From assembly GCA_030019025.1 (NCBI GenBank), contig JASEFR010000021.1, positions 1 to 34,129 of the forward strand: DNA of 34,129 nucleotides, written 5' to 3'. Each line of letters opens with the position of its first letter. Position 1 is the first letter of the stretch. A program made the translations under genes and the position numbers. The notes beneath the pieces were generated by a model, which saw only the letters and a program-made list of their open reading frames with translations, did not search any database and had not been told where the DNA came from. Shown here one piece after another: positions 26,280-34,129 of this stretch. Source of the stretch: a bacterium. Its GTDB lineage: Bacteria; Hydrothermota; Hydrothermia; UBA1063.

Positions 26280-26678
26280 ATGCTTACAGATCCCATTGCT
26301 GATATGATCACAAGGATCAGAAATGCGGTAAGAGCCAGGCACGAGAAGACAACAATTGCCGTTATTTCCAAGTTGAAGCTCGCTATACTGGATATTTTGA
26401 AGAAGGAAGGGTTTATAAAAGATTACAGAATTGTCTCCACCGAGAAGGGTGGTTTGATTGAAGTGACTCTGAATTATTTGGTTGGTGGTAAACCTGCAAT
26501 TAACGATTTACAAAGGGTTTCTAAACCGGGAAGGCGGGTTTACATAGGGAAGGATGAAATACCGTGGATCAAGAATGGAATGGGTGTCGCTATCATTTCT
26601 ACCTCTCAGGGAGTGATGACTGACCGTGATGCAAGAAAAAGAAAGATTGGAGGGGAATATCTCCTCTATGTCTGGTAA
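26280..26678 (+). CDS. rpsH: 30S ribosomal protein S8
   Basis: The 132-residue protein begins with DPIADMITRIRNAVRA and ends near GVMTDRDARKRKIGGEYL with a final tryptophan. It binds the central 16S domain, and in E. coli it is the translational repressor of the spc operon. A GGAGG SD precedes it. Confidence 0.99.
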   Translation: MLTDPIADMITRIRNAVRARHEKTTIAVISKLKLAILDILKKEGFIKDYRIVSTEKGGLIEVTLNYLVGGKPAINDLQRVSKPGRRVYIGKDEIPWIKNGMGVAIISTSQGVMTDRDARKRKIGGEYLLYVW

Positions 26679-26689
26679 GGAGGTAGAAG

Positions 26690-27241
26690 ATGTCAAGAAT
26701 TGGGAAAAAGCCAATAGAAATTCCAAAAGGTGTTGAAGTAAAACTTACTGGTAATCATATTGAAGTAAAAGGGCCAAAGGGTAAACTCGAAATGGATATT
26801 CACCCTGATATGATTGTTAAAATCGAAGATAATAAAATCCTTGTTGAAAGGCCTTCAGATAAAAAAATCCATAAGGCTCTTCATGGGACGACGAGGCAAT
26901 TAATAAACAATATGATCGAGGGCGTTACGAAGGGATTTGTTAAAGAACTGGAAATTGTAGGTACTGGATACCGTGCAAAAATGGAGGGTTCTAAGCTTGT
27001 AATTAATGTAGGTTTTTCTAATCCCGTTGAGTTTACACCACCGCCTGGTATCCAATATGAGGTAGAGGGACAGAATATTATACGAGTAAAGGGGATTGAC
27101 AAATATCTCGTTGGCGATGTTGCAGCTGCTATAAGAAGAGTAAGACCTCCTGAACCTTACAAAGGAAAGGGTATAAGATATCGTGGTGAAATAGTGAGAA
27201 GAAAGGCTGGTAAGGCTGGTATTAAAGCTGGAGGGAAGTAA
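26690..27241 (+). CDS. rplF: 50S ribosomal protein L6
   Basis: The 183-residue protein starts [17 protein letters not shown] and contains [13 protein letters not shown] and the C-terminal [18 protein letters not shown] motif. It sits near the sarcin-ricin loop. It overlaps rplR by one base. Confidence 0.99.
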   Translation: MSRIGKKPIEIPKGVEVKLTGNHIEVKGPKGKLEMDIHPDMIVKIEDNKILVERPSDKKIHKALHGTTRQLINNMIEGVTKGFVKELEIVGTGYRAKMEGSKLVINVGFSNPVEFTPPPGIQYEVEGQNIIRVKGIDKYLVGDVAAAIRRVRPPEPYKGKGIRYRGEIVRRKAGKAGIKAGGK

Positions 27242-27618
27242 TGGATAGGGAGACAAAGGTATTGAAGAGGAAAAGGCGTCATTTAAGAGTTAGAAAGAAA
27301 GTTAAGGGTACTGAAGAGAGGCCAAGGTTAGTGGTATTCAAATCAGCAAGGCACATATATGCTCAACTGGTTATTGACCCACCCTTTGGACCATGCAGGG
27401 TTATTTGTGGCGCTTCAACATTATCTCCTGAGATCCGGGAAGAGGTTAAGGCTGTTAAGGGAAAAATTGAAAAAGCCAGGCTTGTGGGGAAATTAATTGC
27501 TAAGAGGGCATTAGATAAGGGCTTTAATAAGGCAGTTTTCGACAGGGCTGGGTACAAATATCATGGCAGAGTGAAGGCATTAGCGGATGCAGCCAGGGAA
27601 GCTGGCCTTGAATTTTAG
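27241..27618 (+). CDS. rplR: 50S ribosomal protein L18
   Basis: The 125-residue 5S rRNA-binding protein has [19 protein letters not shown] and the closing [20 protein letters not shown] segment. An insertion of a few residues (DPPFGPCRV) lies in the strand after YAQLVI. It is 10 bp from rpsE. Confidence 0.99.
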   Translation: MDRETKVLKRKRRHLRVRKKVKGTEERPRLVVFKSARHIYAQLVIDPPFGPCRVICGASTLSPEIREEVKAVKGKIEKARLVGKLIAKRALDKGFNKAVFDRAGYKYHGRVKALADAAREAGLEF

Positions 27619-27628
27619 GAGGTAACGT

Positions 27629-28180
27629 ATGGCACTTTTTGAGGAATTTGAAAGAGAAAGTTCAGAACTGATAGAAAATATAGTTTATATCAGTAGAGTT
27701 ACTAAGGTTACCAAGGGTGGTAAAAACCTGAAAATGTCTGTGTGGGTAGTGGTAGGTGATGGAAATGGTAGGGTCGGGATCGGTCATGGGAAGGCTGCTG
27801 AAACGCCTGAAGCTATCCAAAAAGCCTTAAGAAGGGCACGTAGGAACCTGAAACAATGCGTAATCAAAAATGGAACTTTACCTTACGAAGTGATTGTTAA
27901 GGAAGGGGCATCGGAAATTTTACTCAAACCAGCTGCTCCGGGTACCGGTATCATTGCAACTCAAGCTGTTAGAGCTGTTCTTGAAGCTGCAGGGTACCAG
28001 AATGTTCTTACGAAGTCCTTAGGTTCTAATAACCCCATCAATCTTATGAAAGCTACTTTTAAGGCTGTAACTTCTCTGGTAGATCCGGAAAGAATTGTCA
28101 AAGAAAGGGGACATAACCCAGAAAAAGTACTAAGGAGGTTTGGCCGTGTCGCAAAAACTTCTGAAAGTACAACAAATTAA
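27629..28180 (+). CDS. rpsE: 30S ribosomal protein S5
   Basis: The 183-residue protein has an N-terminal double-stranded-RNA-binding-like domain ([16 protein letters not shown]) and a C-terminal domain ([32 protein letters not shown]). It acts in decoding fidelity and mRNA unwinding. Its last 35 bases overlap rpmD, whose SD lies in the S5 codons for KVLRRF. Confidence 0.99.
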   Translation: MALFEEFERESSELIENIVYISRVTKVTKGGKNLKMSVWVVVGDGNGRVGIGHGKAAETPEAIQKALRRARRNLKQCVIKNGTLPYEVIVKEGASEILLKPAAPGTGIIATQAVRAVLEAAGYQNVLTKSLGSNNPINLMKATFKAVTSLVDPERIVKERGHNPEKVLRRFGRVAKTSESTTN

Positions 28181-28346
28181 AAGTTCAATAGATGTTGACA
28201 AAAGGCATAAATTAACTCTGAGAGCCCTTGGCCTTGGCAGAATTGGAAAGACGAAGATTCACAGAGATACACCTCAGATAAGGGGTATGATAAATCAGGT
28301 GGCTTATCTTCTGAGGGTTGAAGAAATAGAGGAGGAGAAAAAATGA
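28146..28346 (+). CDS. rpmD: 50S ribosomal protein L30
   Basis: The 66-residue protein has [17 protein letters not shown] and [20 protein letters not shown], the L30 core. The GTG at 28146 is preferred because AAGGAGG (28132-28138) ends 7 nt before it. An in-frame TTG at 28140 is only 1 nt from the SD. The start lies inside rpsE. Confidence 0.96.
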   Translation: MSQKLLKVQQIKSSIDVDKRHKLTLRALGLGRIGKTKIHRDTPQIRGMINQVAYLLRVEEIEEEKK

Positions 28347-28795
28347 TAGATCTAAGTTCTTTACGTCCAAACGAAGGTGCAAAGAAGAGGAAGAAGAGGG
28401 TGGGAAGAGGCCCTGGTTCTGGTCATGGTAAGACTGCAGGTAAGGGACATAAAGGGCAGAAGGCGAGGAGCGGCGGAGCTAAACCGGTATGGTTTGAAGG
28501 CGGTCAAATGCCACTTTATAGGAGGTTACCCAAGAGGGGCTTTAAGAACCCATTTCGTGTGGAATATCAGATTGTGAATCTTGATACCCTTGATAAGCAT
28601 TTTAATGCCGGTGACGTTGTGAATCGCGAAGTTCTCCTGCAAAAGGGGCTTATAAAGGATGAAGATAAGCCGGTGAAATTGCTCGGCCGCGGCGAAATCT
28701 CAAAACCAATTGTTATAGAAGTGGATAAGATCTCTGAAAGTGCAAAGGCTAAAATTGAAAAAGCGGGTGGGAAGATAAATGTTAAAGAATCTTGA
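28343..28795 (+). CDS. rplO: 50S ribosomal protein L15
   Basis: The 150-residue protein has [20 protein letters not shown] and a Gly/Lys-rich N-terminal extension that penetrates 23S rRNA, then [15 protein letters not shown]. It overlaps rpmD by 4 bp and secY by 17 bp. Confidence 0.99.
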   Translation: MIDLSSLRPNEGAKKRKKRVGRGPGSGHGKTAGKGHKGQKARSGGAKPVWFEGGQMPLYRRLPKRGFKNPFRVEYQIVNLDTLDKHFNAGDVVNREVLLQKGLIKDEDKPVKLLGRGEISKPIVIEVDKISESAKAKIEKAGGKINVKES

Positions 28796-30092
28796 TGCTA
28801 TACCAAAAATAGGAGAATTAAGAAAGAGGATACTGTTTACCCTGTTTATTATAGTAATATATCGTATAGGAACTCACATCCCTCTCCCCGGTATTAATGG
28901 CCAAGCCTTAGCTGAATTTTTTAAGTCGCAATTTACCGGTACTATCTTTGGTCTCTATGACATCTTTGTTGGTGGTGCATTGCAGAGGGCAGCAATCTTC
29001 GGCGCTGGAATAATGCCTTATATATCTGCTTCAATTATCATCCAGTTACTCACAACTACTTGGCCTTACTTGGAAAGGTTGCAGAAAGAAGGAGAACACG
29101 GGAGAAGACTTATAAATAGATATACGCGCTATTTTACTGTAGTTGTGGCAGGGATTCAGGCATTTGGTATTGCCCTCTTTTTATCCAATGTGGTTGCCCC
29201 ATCTGGAGCCAGAGTTGTTCCTAATCCCGGTCCTGCGTTTATGTTCCAGACTGTTATATCTCTGATTGCAGGAACTCTTTTTTTGATGTGGCTGGGCGAA
29301 CAGATTACTGACAATGGAATTGGAAATGGTATCTCAGTGCTGATCTTTGCTGGATCATTGGATTCCATCCCCTATGAGTTTGCAAATACTTTCCAGTTGT
29401 TGCGTTCCGGTTCTATTTCTCCCCTTGCTTTTCTTTTCCTCCTTGTTATTATCATTCTTACTGTTGCGGGTGTAGTTATGATTACGGAGGCCCAGAGGCG
29501 GATTCCTATTCAGTATGCGAAGAAGATCGTGGGAAGAAGGGTGTACGGTGGACAGTCCACATATCTTCCATTAACTCTAAATACTGCGGGCGTAATTCCG
29601 ATAATTTTTGCCCAAACTATTCTTATGATCCCGAGTAATTTAGCTATGTTCGCAAAAGTTGATTTTTTACAGAATTTTGCAACCAAATTCAGTCCAGGGA
29701 ATGTCTTGTACGATCTTATATATGCTGTGTTAATTGTCTTCTTTGCCTATTATTACACATCCATCGTCCTTAACCCAAAGGATCTTGCAGATAATCTTCA
29801 GAGGTATTCCGGCTTTATTCCTGGAGTAAGACCTGGGCAAAAGACTGCCGAATACATTGACAGGGTAATGAGCAGGATTCTTTTACCCGGTGCCATTGCT
29901 TTTGCTTTAATTGCAATAATTCCTTATCACATTATGAAATGGACTGGAGCGCAGATTTACTTTGGGGGAACAAGAATTCTCATTATTGTAGGCGTAGCCC
30001 TTGAATTAATGCAGCAGATAAATTCTTATCTGATAATGAACCAGTATGAAGGCCTCTTGAAGAAGGGCAGAATTAGGGGATGGAGAGGATAA
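28779..30092 (+). CDS. secY: Preprotein translocase channel SecY
   Basis: The 437-residue protein forms the protein-conducting channel in the plasma membrane with SecE. It has about ten membrane helices. Landmarks are ELRKRILFTL at the N-terminus, FGAGIMPYISASIIIQLL after the plug, the cytosolic loop AQRRIPIQYAKKIVGRR, and the C-terminal YEGLLKKGRIRG. The start lies inside rplO, with a GGGAAG SD. The stop overlaps adk by 13 bp. Confidence 0.99.
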   Translation: MLKNLDAIPKIGELRKRILFTLFIIVIYRIGTHIPLPGINGQALAEFFKSQFTGTIFGLYDIFVGGALQRAAIFGAGIMPYISASIIIQLLTTTWPYLERLQKEGEHGRRLINRYTRYFTVVVAGIQAFGIALFLSNVVAPSGARVVPNPGPAFMFQTVISLIAGTLFLMWLGEQITDNGIGNGISVLIFAGSLDSIPYEFANTFQLLRSGSISPLAFLFLLVIIILTVAGVVMITEAQRRIPIQYAKKIVGRRVYGGQSTYLPLTLNTAGVIPIIFAQTILMIPSNLAMFAKVDFLQNFATKFSPGNVLYDLIYAVLIVFFAYYYTSIVLNPKDLADNLQRYSGFIPGVRPGQKTAEYIDRVMSRILLPGAIAFALIAIIPYHIMKWTGAQIYFGGTRILIIVGVALELMQQINSYLIMNQYEGLLKKGRIRGWRG

Positions 30093-30724
30093 GACTCATA
30101 TTTCTTGGCCCTCCTGGTGCTGGAAAAGGAACCCAAGCAGAGAAATTACAGGATGCTTTCGGGATAGTTAAGGTGTCAACGGGTGATATTTTGAGGGAAG
30201 CGGTAAATCAAGGTACAACCTTAGGTGAAGTAGCGAAAGTCTATATGGAAAGGGGCGAGCTTGTGCCAGATGATATAATAATAGGACTTGTGAGGGAAAA
30301 AATTTTACAACTTGACCAATTTGTTCTTGACGGTTTTCCAAGAAATGTCAATCAGGCTGAGGGGCTTGACCGTCTTCTGGAAACCCTGAACAAAAAGTTA
30401 ACGGGGGTTATTTACTTTGATGTTACAAATGAAGAGGTGAAGAGGAGGTTACTGGCTCGGAGGATTTGTCCTTCTTGTAAAAGAGTCTATAACTTGATCA
30501 CTGAGCCACCCAAGAAGGATGAGATATGTGATGTTTGCGGAGTTAAGCTAATAACGAGAAGTGATGACAACGAAGAAACTATCGAGAATCGTCTTAAGGT
30601 CTATTACCAGCAAACAATGCCCTTATTAGAGTATTATGAAAATAGGGGCCTTCTTAAAAAGGTAGATGGGAACCAATCACCCGATGTGGTATATACCAAT
30701 CTGCTTAAGGTTATAGGATTATGA
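30080..30724 (+). CDS. adk: Adenylate kinase with zinc-binding lid
   Basis: The 214-residue enzyme interconverts ATP + AMP and 2 ADP. GPPGAGKGT (10-18) is the P-loop, and DGFPR (84-88) lies in the AMP-binding/core region. The LID domain has four cysteines C130/C133/C150/C153, the zinc-binding form typical of Gram-positives and many thermophiles. Its presence between secY and map is the conserved arrangement. It overlaps secY and map. Confidence 0.99.
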   Translation: MERIRLIFLGPPGAGKGTQAEKLQDAFGIVKVSTGDILREAVNQGTTLGEVAKVYMERGELVPDDIIIGLVREKILQLDQFVLDGFPRNVNQAEGLDRLLETLNKKLTGVIYFDVTNEEVKRRLLARRICPSCKRVYNLITEPPKKDEICDVCGVKLITRSDDNEETIENRLKVYYQQTMPLLEYYENRGLLKKVDGNQSPDVVYTNLLKVIGL

Positions 30725-31479
30725 TCTACATTAAAAAGCCTAAAGAAATCGAAATGATTAAGAAGTCCGCCAACATCCTCCGAAAGGTGTTTCAAAAGGT
30801 TGATGAATTCATAAAGCCAGGCATCACGTCAAAGGAGCTGGATGACTTTATTTTTAGTGCTATTGTTGATTTCAAAGCTGAGCCGGCTTTTCTCGGTTAC
30901 AGAGGATATCCTGCGTCGAGTTGTATTTCAATAAATGATGAAGTTGTACACGGAATTCCTGACGAAAGGGTTTTGCAAGAAGGAGATCTCGTAAAGGTGG
31001 ACATAGGGGTTAACTATCAGGGCTTTTTCAGTGATGCTGCTAAGACTTATTTTCTCGGAAATGATTCAGATCTTTCTATTAACAGGTTAGTAAATGGCAC
31101 TAAACTTGCGCTGATGGAAGGGATGTCGGTAATCAGGGAGGGTATTCACCTTGGTGACATTTCTCATGCGATTGAAGAGACTGCTAACAGGTTTAAACTC
31201 GGTGTGGTTAAGATTCTTGGGGGGCATGGTGTAGGACTCAAATTACACGAGGATCCCTTTGTGCCAAATTTTGGCAAAAAGGGGAATGGACCTGTATTGT
31301 ACGAAGGCGTTATCATTGCTATCGAACCAATGTTTACTTTAGGAAGCGGCGATGTTCGAGAGAAGGAAAATGGGTGGACTATTGTTACTATGGATGGCTC
31401 TTTGGCAGCCCACTTTGAAGAAACAGTTTTAGTTACCAAGGATGGTTTTCAAAATTTAACTAGGGTGGTATATGGATAA
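30721..31479 (+). CDS. map: Methionine aminopeptidase type I
   Basis: The 252-residue enzyme removes the initiator Met from nascent proteins. The dinuclear-metal ligands are complete: D94, D105, H169, E202 and E233, with substrate-site H77 in VVHGIP. It lacks an N-terminal zinc-finger extension. It overlaps adk by 4 bp (ATGA) and infA by 8 bp. Confidence 0.99.
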   Translation: MIYIKKPKEIEMIKKSANILRKVFQKVDEFIKPGITSKELDDFIFSAIVDFKAEPAFLGYRGYPASSCISINDEVVHGIPDERVLQEGDLVKVDIGVNYQGFFSDAAKTYFLGNDSDLSINRLVNGTKLALMEGMSVIREGIHLGDISHAIEETANRFKLGVVKILGGHGVGLKLHEDPFVPNFGKKGNGPVLYEGVIIAIEPMFTLGSGDVREKENGWTIVTMDGSLAAHFEETVLVTKDGFQNLTRVVYG

Positions 31480-31690
31480 GAAAAACGTTATAAGAATGGA
31501 AGGTACGATAAAAGAGGTTTTGCCTAATGCAATGTTCCGAGTTACCCTTGACAATGGCGTAGTTGTACTGGCCCACGTTTCCGGCAAGATGAGGATGAAT
31601 TTTATTAAGATTTTGCCTGGGGACAGAGTGGTAGTTGAACTATCGCCCTATGACCTCACGAGGGGTCGTATTGTTTATAGGTATAAATAG
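31472..31690 (+). CDS. infA: Translation initiation factor IF-1
   Basis: The 72-residue S1/OB-fold protein has [33 protein letters not shown] and [13 protein letters not shown], essentially the family consensus. It blocks the A site during initiation. The start is inside map. A 66-bp gap with a promoter follows. Confidence 0.99.
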   Translation: MDKKNVIRMEGTIKEVLPNAMFRVTLDNGVVVLAHVSGKMRMNFIKILPGDRVVVELSPYDLTRGRIVYRYK

Positions 31691-31699
31691 GCATTACTT

Positions 31700-31728
31700 T
31701 TGACACCCTATGGGTTTTGCATTAAAAT
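31700..31728 (+). promoter_or_regulatory. Promoter of the alpha operon (rpmJ-rpsM-rpsK-rpsD-rpoA)
   Basis: A perfect TTGACA (31700-31705), a 17-nt spacer and TAAAAT (31723-31728) occupy the infA-rpmJ gap. Transcription would start near 31735, giving a short leader with a GAGGAGG SD before rpmJ. It is the strongest -35 box on the plus strand of the window. Confidence 0.75.
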
Positions 31729-31756
31729 TAATAAACTTCATGAGGAGGATTTTTTA

Positions 31757-31870
31757 ATGAAGGTAAGGTCTTCTGTCAAAAAAATTTGCAATAAATGTAA
31801 GGTAATTAAGAGAAAAGGAAGGGTAATGGTTATTTGTGAAAACCCGAAGCATAAGCAAAGGCAGGGTTAG
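31757..31870 (+). CDS. rpmJ: 50S ribosomal protein L36 (zinc form)
   Basis: The 37-residue protein [15 protein letters not shown]... has the zinc ligands C11, C14, C27 and H32. SD GAGGAGG lies at 31742-31748. It is the standard first gene of the alpha operon, 8 bp before rpsM, and is identified from the sequence directly despite its size. Confidence 0.98.
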   Translation: MKVRSSVKKICNKCKVIKRKGRVMVICENPKHKQRQG

Positions 31871-31878
31871 GAGGGAAA

Positions 31879-32256
31879 ATGGCGAGGATTGCTGGTGTTG
31901 ACTTACCAAGAGACAAAAAGATTTTTGTGGCCTTGACTTATATTTACGGTATAGGCTTCTCGACCGCCAAGAAGATTCTTGAGGCCACGGGTATTTCACC
32001 AGACAAGAAGACAAAGGATCTTACACCGGAAGAAGTTGCCAAACTCAGAGATGAGGTTTCTAAATACAAGGTTGAGGGAGCGCTGAGAGCAGAAGTACAG
32101 AGAAACATTAAAAGATTAATCGATATTGGTTGTTATAGGGGGTTAAGGCACCTTGCCGGCTTACCGGTTAGGGGACAGAGAACCCGTTGCAACGCAAGAA
32201 CTCGTAAGGGTCCGAGAGGTAATATGTTCAGGAAAAAGAAGACAGCTGGTAAGTAA
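31879..32256 (+). CDS. rpsM: 30S ribosomal protein S13
   Basis: The 125-residue protein has [29 protein letters not shown] and the C-terminal [16 protein letters not shown] tail that reaches the P-site tRNA. It forms bridges B1a/b in the 30S head. A GGAGG SD is present. Confidence 0.99.
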   Translation: MARIAGVDLPRDKKIFVALTYIYGIGFSTAKKILEATGISPDKKTKDLTPEEVAKLRDEVSKYKVEGALRAEVQRNIKRLIDIGCYRGLRHLAGLPVRGQRTRCNARTRKGPRGNMFRKKKTAGK

Positions 32257-32270
32257 GGGAGGAAATGCAT

Positions 32271-32681
32271 ATGGCAGCGCCTAAGAGAACAAGAGAATCG
32301 CAGGCACAGAGAAAAAAGAGGAAAGCGAGAATAGTTGAGCCTGTTGGAATTGCTCACGTTTATTCTACTTTTAATAATACAATTGTAACGATAACCGACT
32401 TGAAGGGTAATACAATTACCTGGGCAAGTGGCGGAACCGTTGGCTTTTCTGGGACCAGAAAAGGAACACCCTTCGCTGCTGGTGCAGCTGCCCAGAAGGC
32501 CGCAAAAGAGGCAAAGGATTTGGGCCTTCAGAAAGTTGAAGTCTGGGTTAAAGGGCCGGGACCGGGTAGAGAAACGGCCATAAGGGCAATTCAATCAGCA
32601 GGCCTTGAAGTAATCGGTATTAAGGATGTGACTCCAATACCTCACAATGGATGCAGGCCACCTAAGAGAAGGAGGGTTTAA
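32271..32681 (+). CDS. rpsK: 30S ribosomal protein S11
   Basis: The 136-residue platform protein has [28 protein letters not shown] and the terminal [12 protein letters not shown]. The start at 32271 is preferred: GGAGG (32258-32262) is 8 nt away, whereas the ATG at 32265 is only 2 nt from it. Confidence 0.98.
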   Translation: MAAPKRTRESQAQRKKRKARIVEPVGIAHVYSTFNNTIVTITDLKGNTITWASGGTVGFSGTRKGTPFAAGAAAQKAAKEAKDLGLQKVEVWVKGPGPGRETAIRAIQSAGLEVIGIKDVTPIPHNGCRPPKRRRV

Positions 32682-32687
32682 TTAGCT

Positions 32688-33317
32688 ATGGCACGTTACA
32701 CTGGGCCAAAATGTAGGTTATGTAGGAGAGAAGGTATCAAATTATTTTTGAGAGGTGATCGTTGCAAAACTAACAAGTGTGCTCTTGAGAGAAGGAAGTC
32801 TGTTCCCGGGGCTCCACCTGGCGCGGCTCGGAAAAAGTTATCGATTTACGGAATGCAGTTAAGAGAAAAGCAGAAGGTGAAAAGGATTTACGGCGTTTTG
32901 GAGGCACAGTTTAGAAGGTATTTTGAAATGGCGAGGAAGATGCCCGGTAATACGGGTGAAAATCTTCTTAGCTTACTGGAAAGAAGACTTGATAACGTTT
33001 GTTATTTGTTAGGTTTTGCTAAATCGAGAAACCAAGCCAGGCAGCTTGTGAAACACGGTCACATACTGGTTAACGGTAATAAAGTTGATATCCCTTCCTA
33101 TCTTGTTAGTGTGAATGATATTATTGAGGTTAGAGAGAAATCCAGAAATATTCCTTTTGTTGTAGAAAGCCTTGAGGAAAGAAAGGCCTTTGATGTACCA
33201 ACGTGGCTGGAATTAGACAGAGAGCACTTCAGGGGAAGAGTCGTAAGAATGCCCGAAAGAAGCGATGTAACATTCCCGATCAATGAAACATTGATTGTGG
33301 AGCTTTATTCTAAGTGA
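32688..33317 (+). CDS. rpsD: 30S ribosomal protein S4 (zinc form)
   Basis: The 209-residue primary 16S-binding protein has the zinc site C9/C12/C26/C31 and an S4 RNA-binding domain ([20 protein letters not shown]... [11 protein letters not shown]). It represses the alpha operon in E. coli and assists antitermination. It ends with [12 protein letters not shown]; rpoA follows after 8 bp. Confidence 0.99.
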   Translation: MARYTGPKCRLCRREGIKLFLRGDRCKTNKCALERRKSVPGAPPGAARKKLSIYGMQLREKQKVKRIYGVLEAQFRRYFEMARKMPGNTGENLLSLLERRLDNVCYLLGFAKSRNQARQLVKHGHILVNGNKVDIPSYLVSVNDIIEVREKSRNIPFVVESLEERKAFDVPTWLELDREHFRGRVVRMPERSDVTFPINETLIVELYSK

Positions 33318-33325
33318 GGTAGCTT

Positions 33326-34129
33326 ATGCCAGTATACAAGAAACAGGAAGGTATTGATTTTAGTTTTGTTAAAGATATAAAATATGTCTTCCCTCTCGGT
33401 GTTTATCGAGAGGAGGTACTTGCTGATTACGGCAGATATGTGTTTTCCCCTCTCGAGAGAGGTTATGGACATACGATAGGCAATGTCCTAAGGAGAATCC
33501 TTCTTTCTTCTATTCCTGGTTATGCGATTGTTGCAGTCAAGATTGATGGAGTTCCTCACGAGTTCTACGCCATGGACGGTGTATACGAGGATGTGACAAA
33601 TATCATCCTCAATTTGAAAAGAGTCAGAATTAAGTTCGATCCAGAAATTGAAAAAAGTGCCATCCTGAGGTTGACTGCGACTGAGAAGAGGGACTATAAA
33701 GCAGGCGATATAAAGACACCGGAGTACGTTACTATTGTTAATCCTGAACAGCACCTTTTTACAATTACCGGAGACGATGTGGTCGTCAATATGGAACTTT
33801 ACGCGGTCCGGGGTAGGGGTTATGTCCCAGCCGAGGATATAAACATAGAAGACCTCCCGGTGGGTTATATCAAAATGGATGGGATCTTTTCACCTGTTAC
33901 TAAGGTTAATTTTACGGTGGAAAATGTTAGAGTTAAAGCCAGAACCGACTTTGAAAAACTCACTCTTGAGCTATGGACCGATGGAACAGCTAACCCGGAC
34001 GACGTTTTTCAGTATGGGGTAGACCTTTTACTTGATGTTTTCTCACGCTTTAAGCAGGAAACGGATCTATTTAAAGAAGTGAAGCCAGTTATAGATTATG
34101 AAAAGAAGCTAAAAATCAGAGAACTCCTT
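33326..34129 (+). CDS. rpoA: DNA-directed RNA polymerase subunit alpha, C-terminus cut by window edge
   Basis: The frame is open from ATG 33326 to the last base (268 codons). It contains the alpha N-terminal assembly domain with SPLERGYGHTIGNVLRRILLSS (split dimerisation motif, about residues 41-62) and later LTLELWTDGTANPDD. The C-terminal promoter-contacting domain would lie beyond the window; the linker begins around KKLKIRELL. SD GAGGT is present. It is last in the alpha operon as seen here, and rplQ is expected next. Confidence 0.98.
   Translation, partial: MPVYKKQEGIDFSFVKDIKYVFPLGVYREEVLADYGRYVFSPLERGYGHTIGNVLRRILLSSIPGYAIVAVKIDGVPHEFYAMDGVYEDVTNIILNLKRVRIKFDPEIEKSAILRLTATEKRDYKAGDIKTPEYVTIVNPEQHLFTITGDDVVVNMELYAVRGRGYVPAEDINIEDLPVGYIKMDGIFSPVTKVNFTVENVRVKARTDFEKLTLELWTDGTANPDDVFQYGVDLLLDVFSRFKQETDLFKEVKPVIDYEKKLKIRELL

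Noticed and set aside
32133-32594. 153-aa minus-strand ORF across rpsM-rpsK
   Set aside because: It spans two conserved r-protein genes in antisense; composition follows from their codons.

Overview
The window is a bacterial chromosome segment with a moderately AT-rich, lysine/glutamate-rich coding style. It is dominated by one uninterrupted, same-strand block of transcription and translation genes (about 4.5 kb to the right edge) that fuses the rpmG-secE-nusG-L11/L10-rpoBC, str, S10, spc and alpha operons. The proteins are clearly bacterial, but several (EF-G, EF-Tu, beta', NusG, L2) carry substitutions in normally invariant motifs, so I would not place it in a well-studied phylum. A deep-branching, possibly thermophilic lineage of the kind known from metagenomes is my inference only; an rRNA or concatenated r-protein tree would settle it.

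Left flank, 1-4371: five dispersed genes. These are a malic enzyme (running off the left edge), the nucleotide house-cleaning enzyme Maf, a bacterial pyrimidine-dimer glycosylase (Pyr_excise family) preceded by a small hydrophobic ORF broken by an in-frame TGA, the flavin-dependent thymidylate synthase ThyX, and a standalone ParB-fold protein. Unlike the r-protein genes, almost none of these has a Shine-Dalgarno sequence. Instead four have a -10-like hexamer 6-8 nt before the start codon, which suggests leaderless mRNAs.

Ribosomal/RNA polymerase block, 4456-34129: tRNA-Arg(CCU) and tRNA-Trp(CCA), each with its own sigma70-type promoter, then rpmG-secE-nusG-rplK-rplA-rplJ-rplL-(hairpin)-rpoB-rpoC, rpsL-rpsG-fusA-tuf, rpsJ-rplC-rplD-rplW-rplB-rpsS-rplV-rpsC-rplP-rpmC-rpsQ, rplN-rplX-rplE-rpsZ-rpsH-rplF-rplR-rpsE-rpmD-rplO-secY-adk-map-infA, and rpmJ-rpsM-rpsK-rpsD-rpoA (cut by the right edge). 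Genes are packed with 0-15 bp gaps or short overlaps, mostly with good SD sequences. The only larger gaps (tRNA region, rplL-rpoB, rpoC-rpsL, infA-rpmJ) hold an attenuator-like hairpin or promoters with exactly 17-bp spacers, which suggests where this superoperon is re-initiated.

Together the block supplies RNA polymerase, about half of the ribosomal proteins, elongation and initiation factors, the SecYE translocon, adenylate kinase and methionine aminopeptidase. I see no mobile element, CRISPR array or defence system. The worthwhile novelties are regulatory (leaderless signals, tRNA-mRNA processing, repeats around the ParB-like gene) and in diverged active-site motifs (ThyX, beta', EF-G, EF-Tu, NusG).
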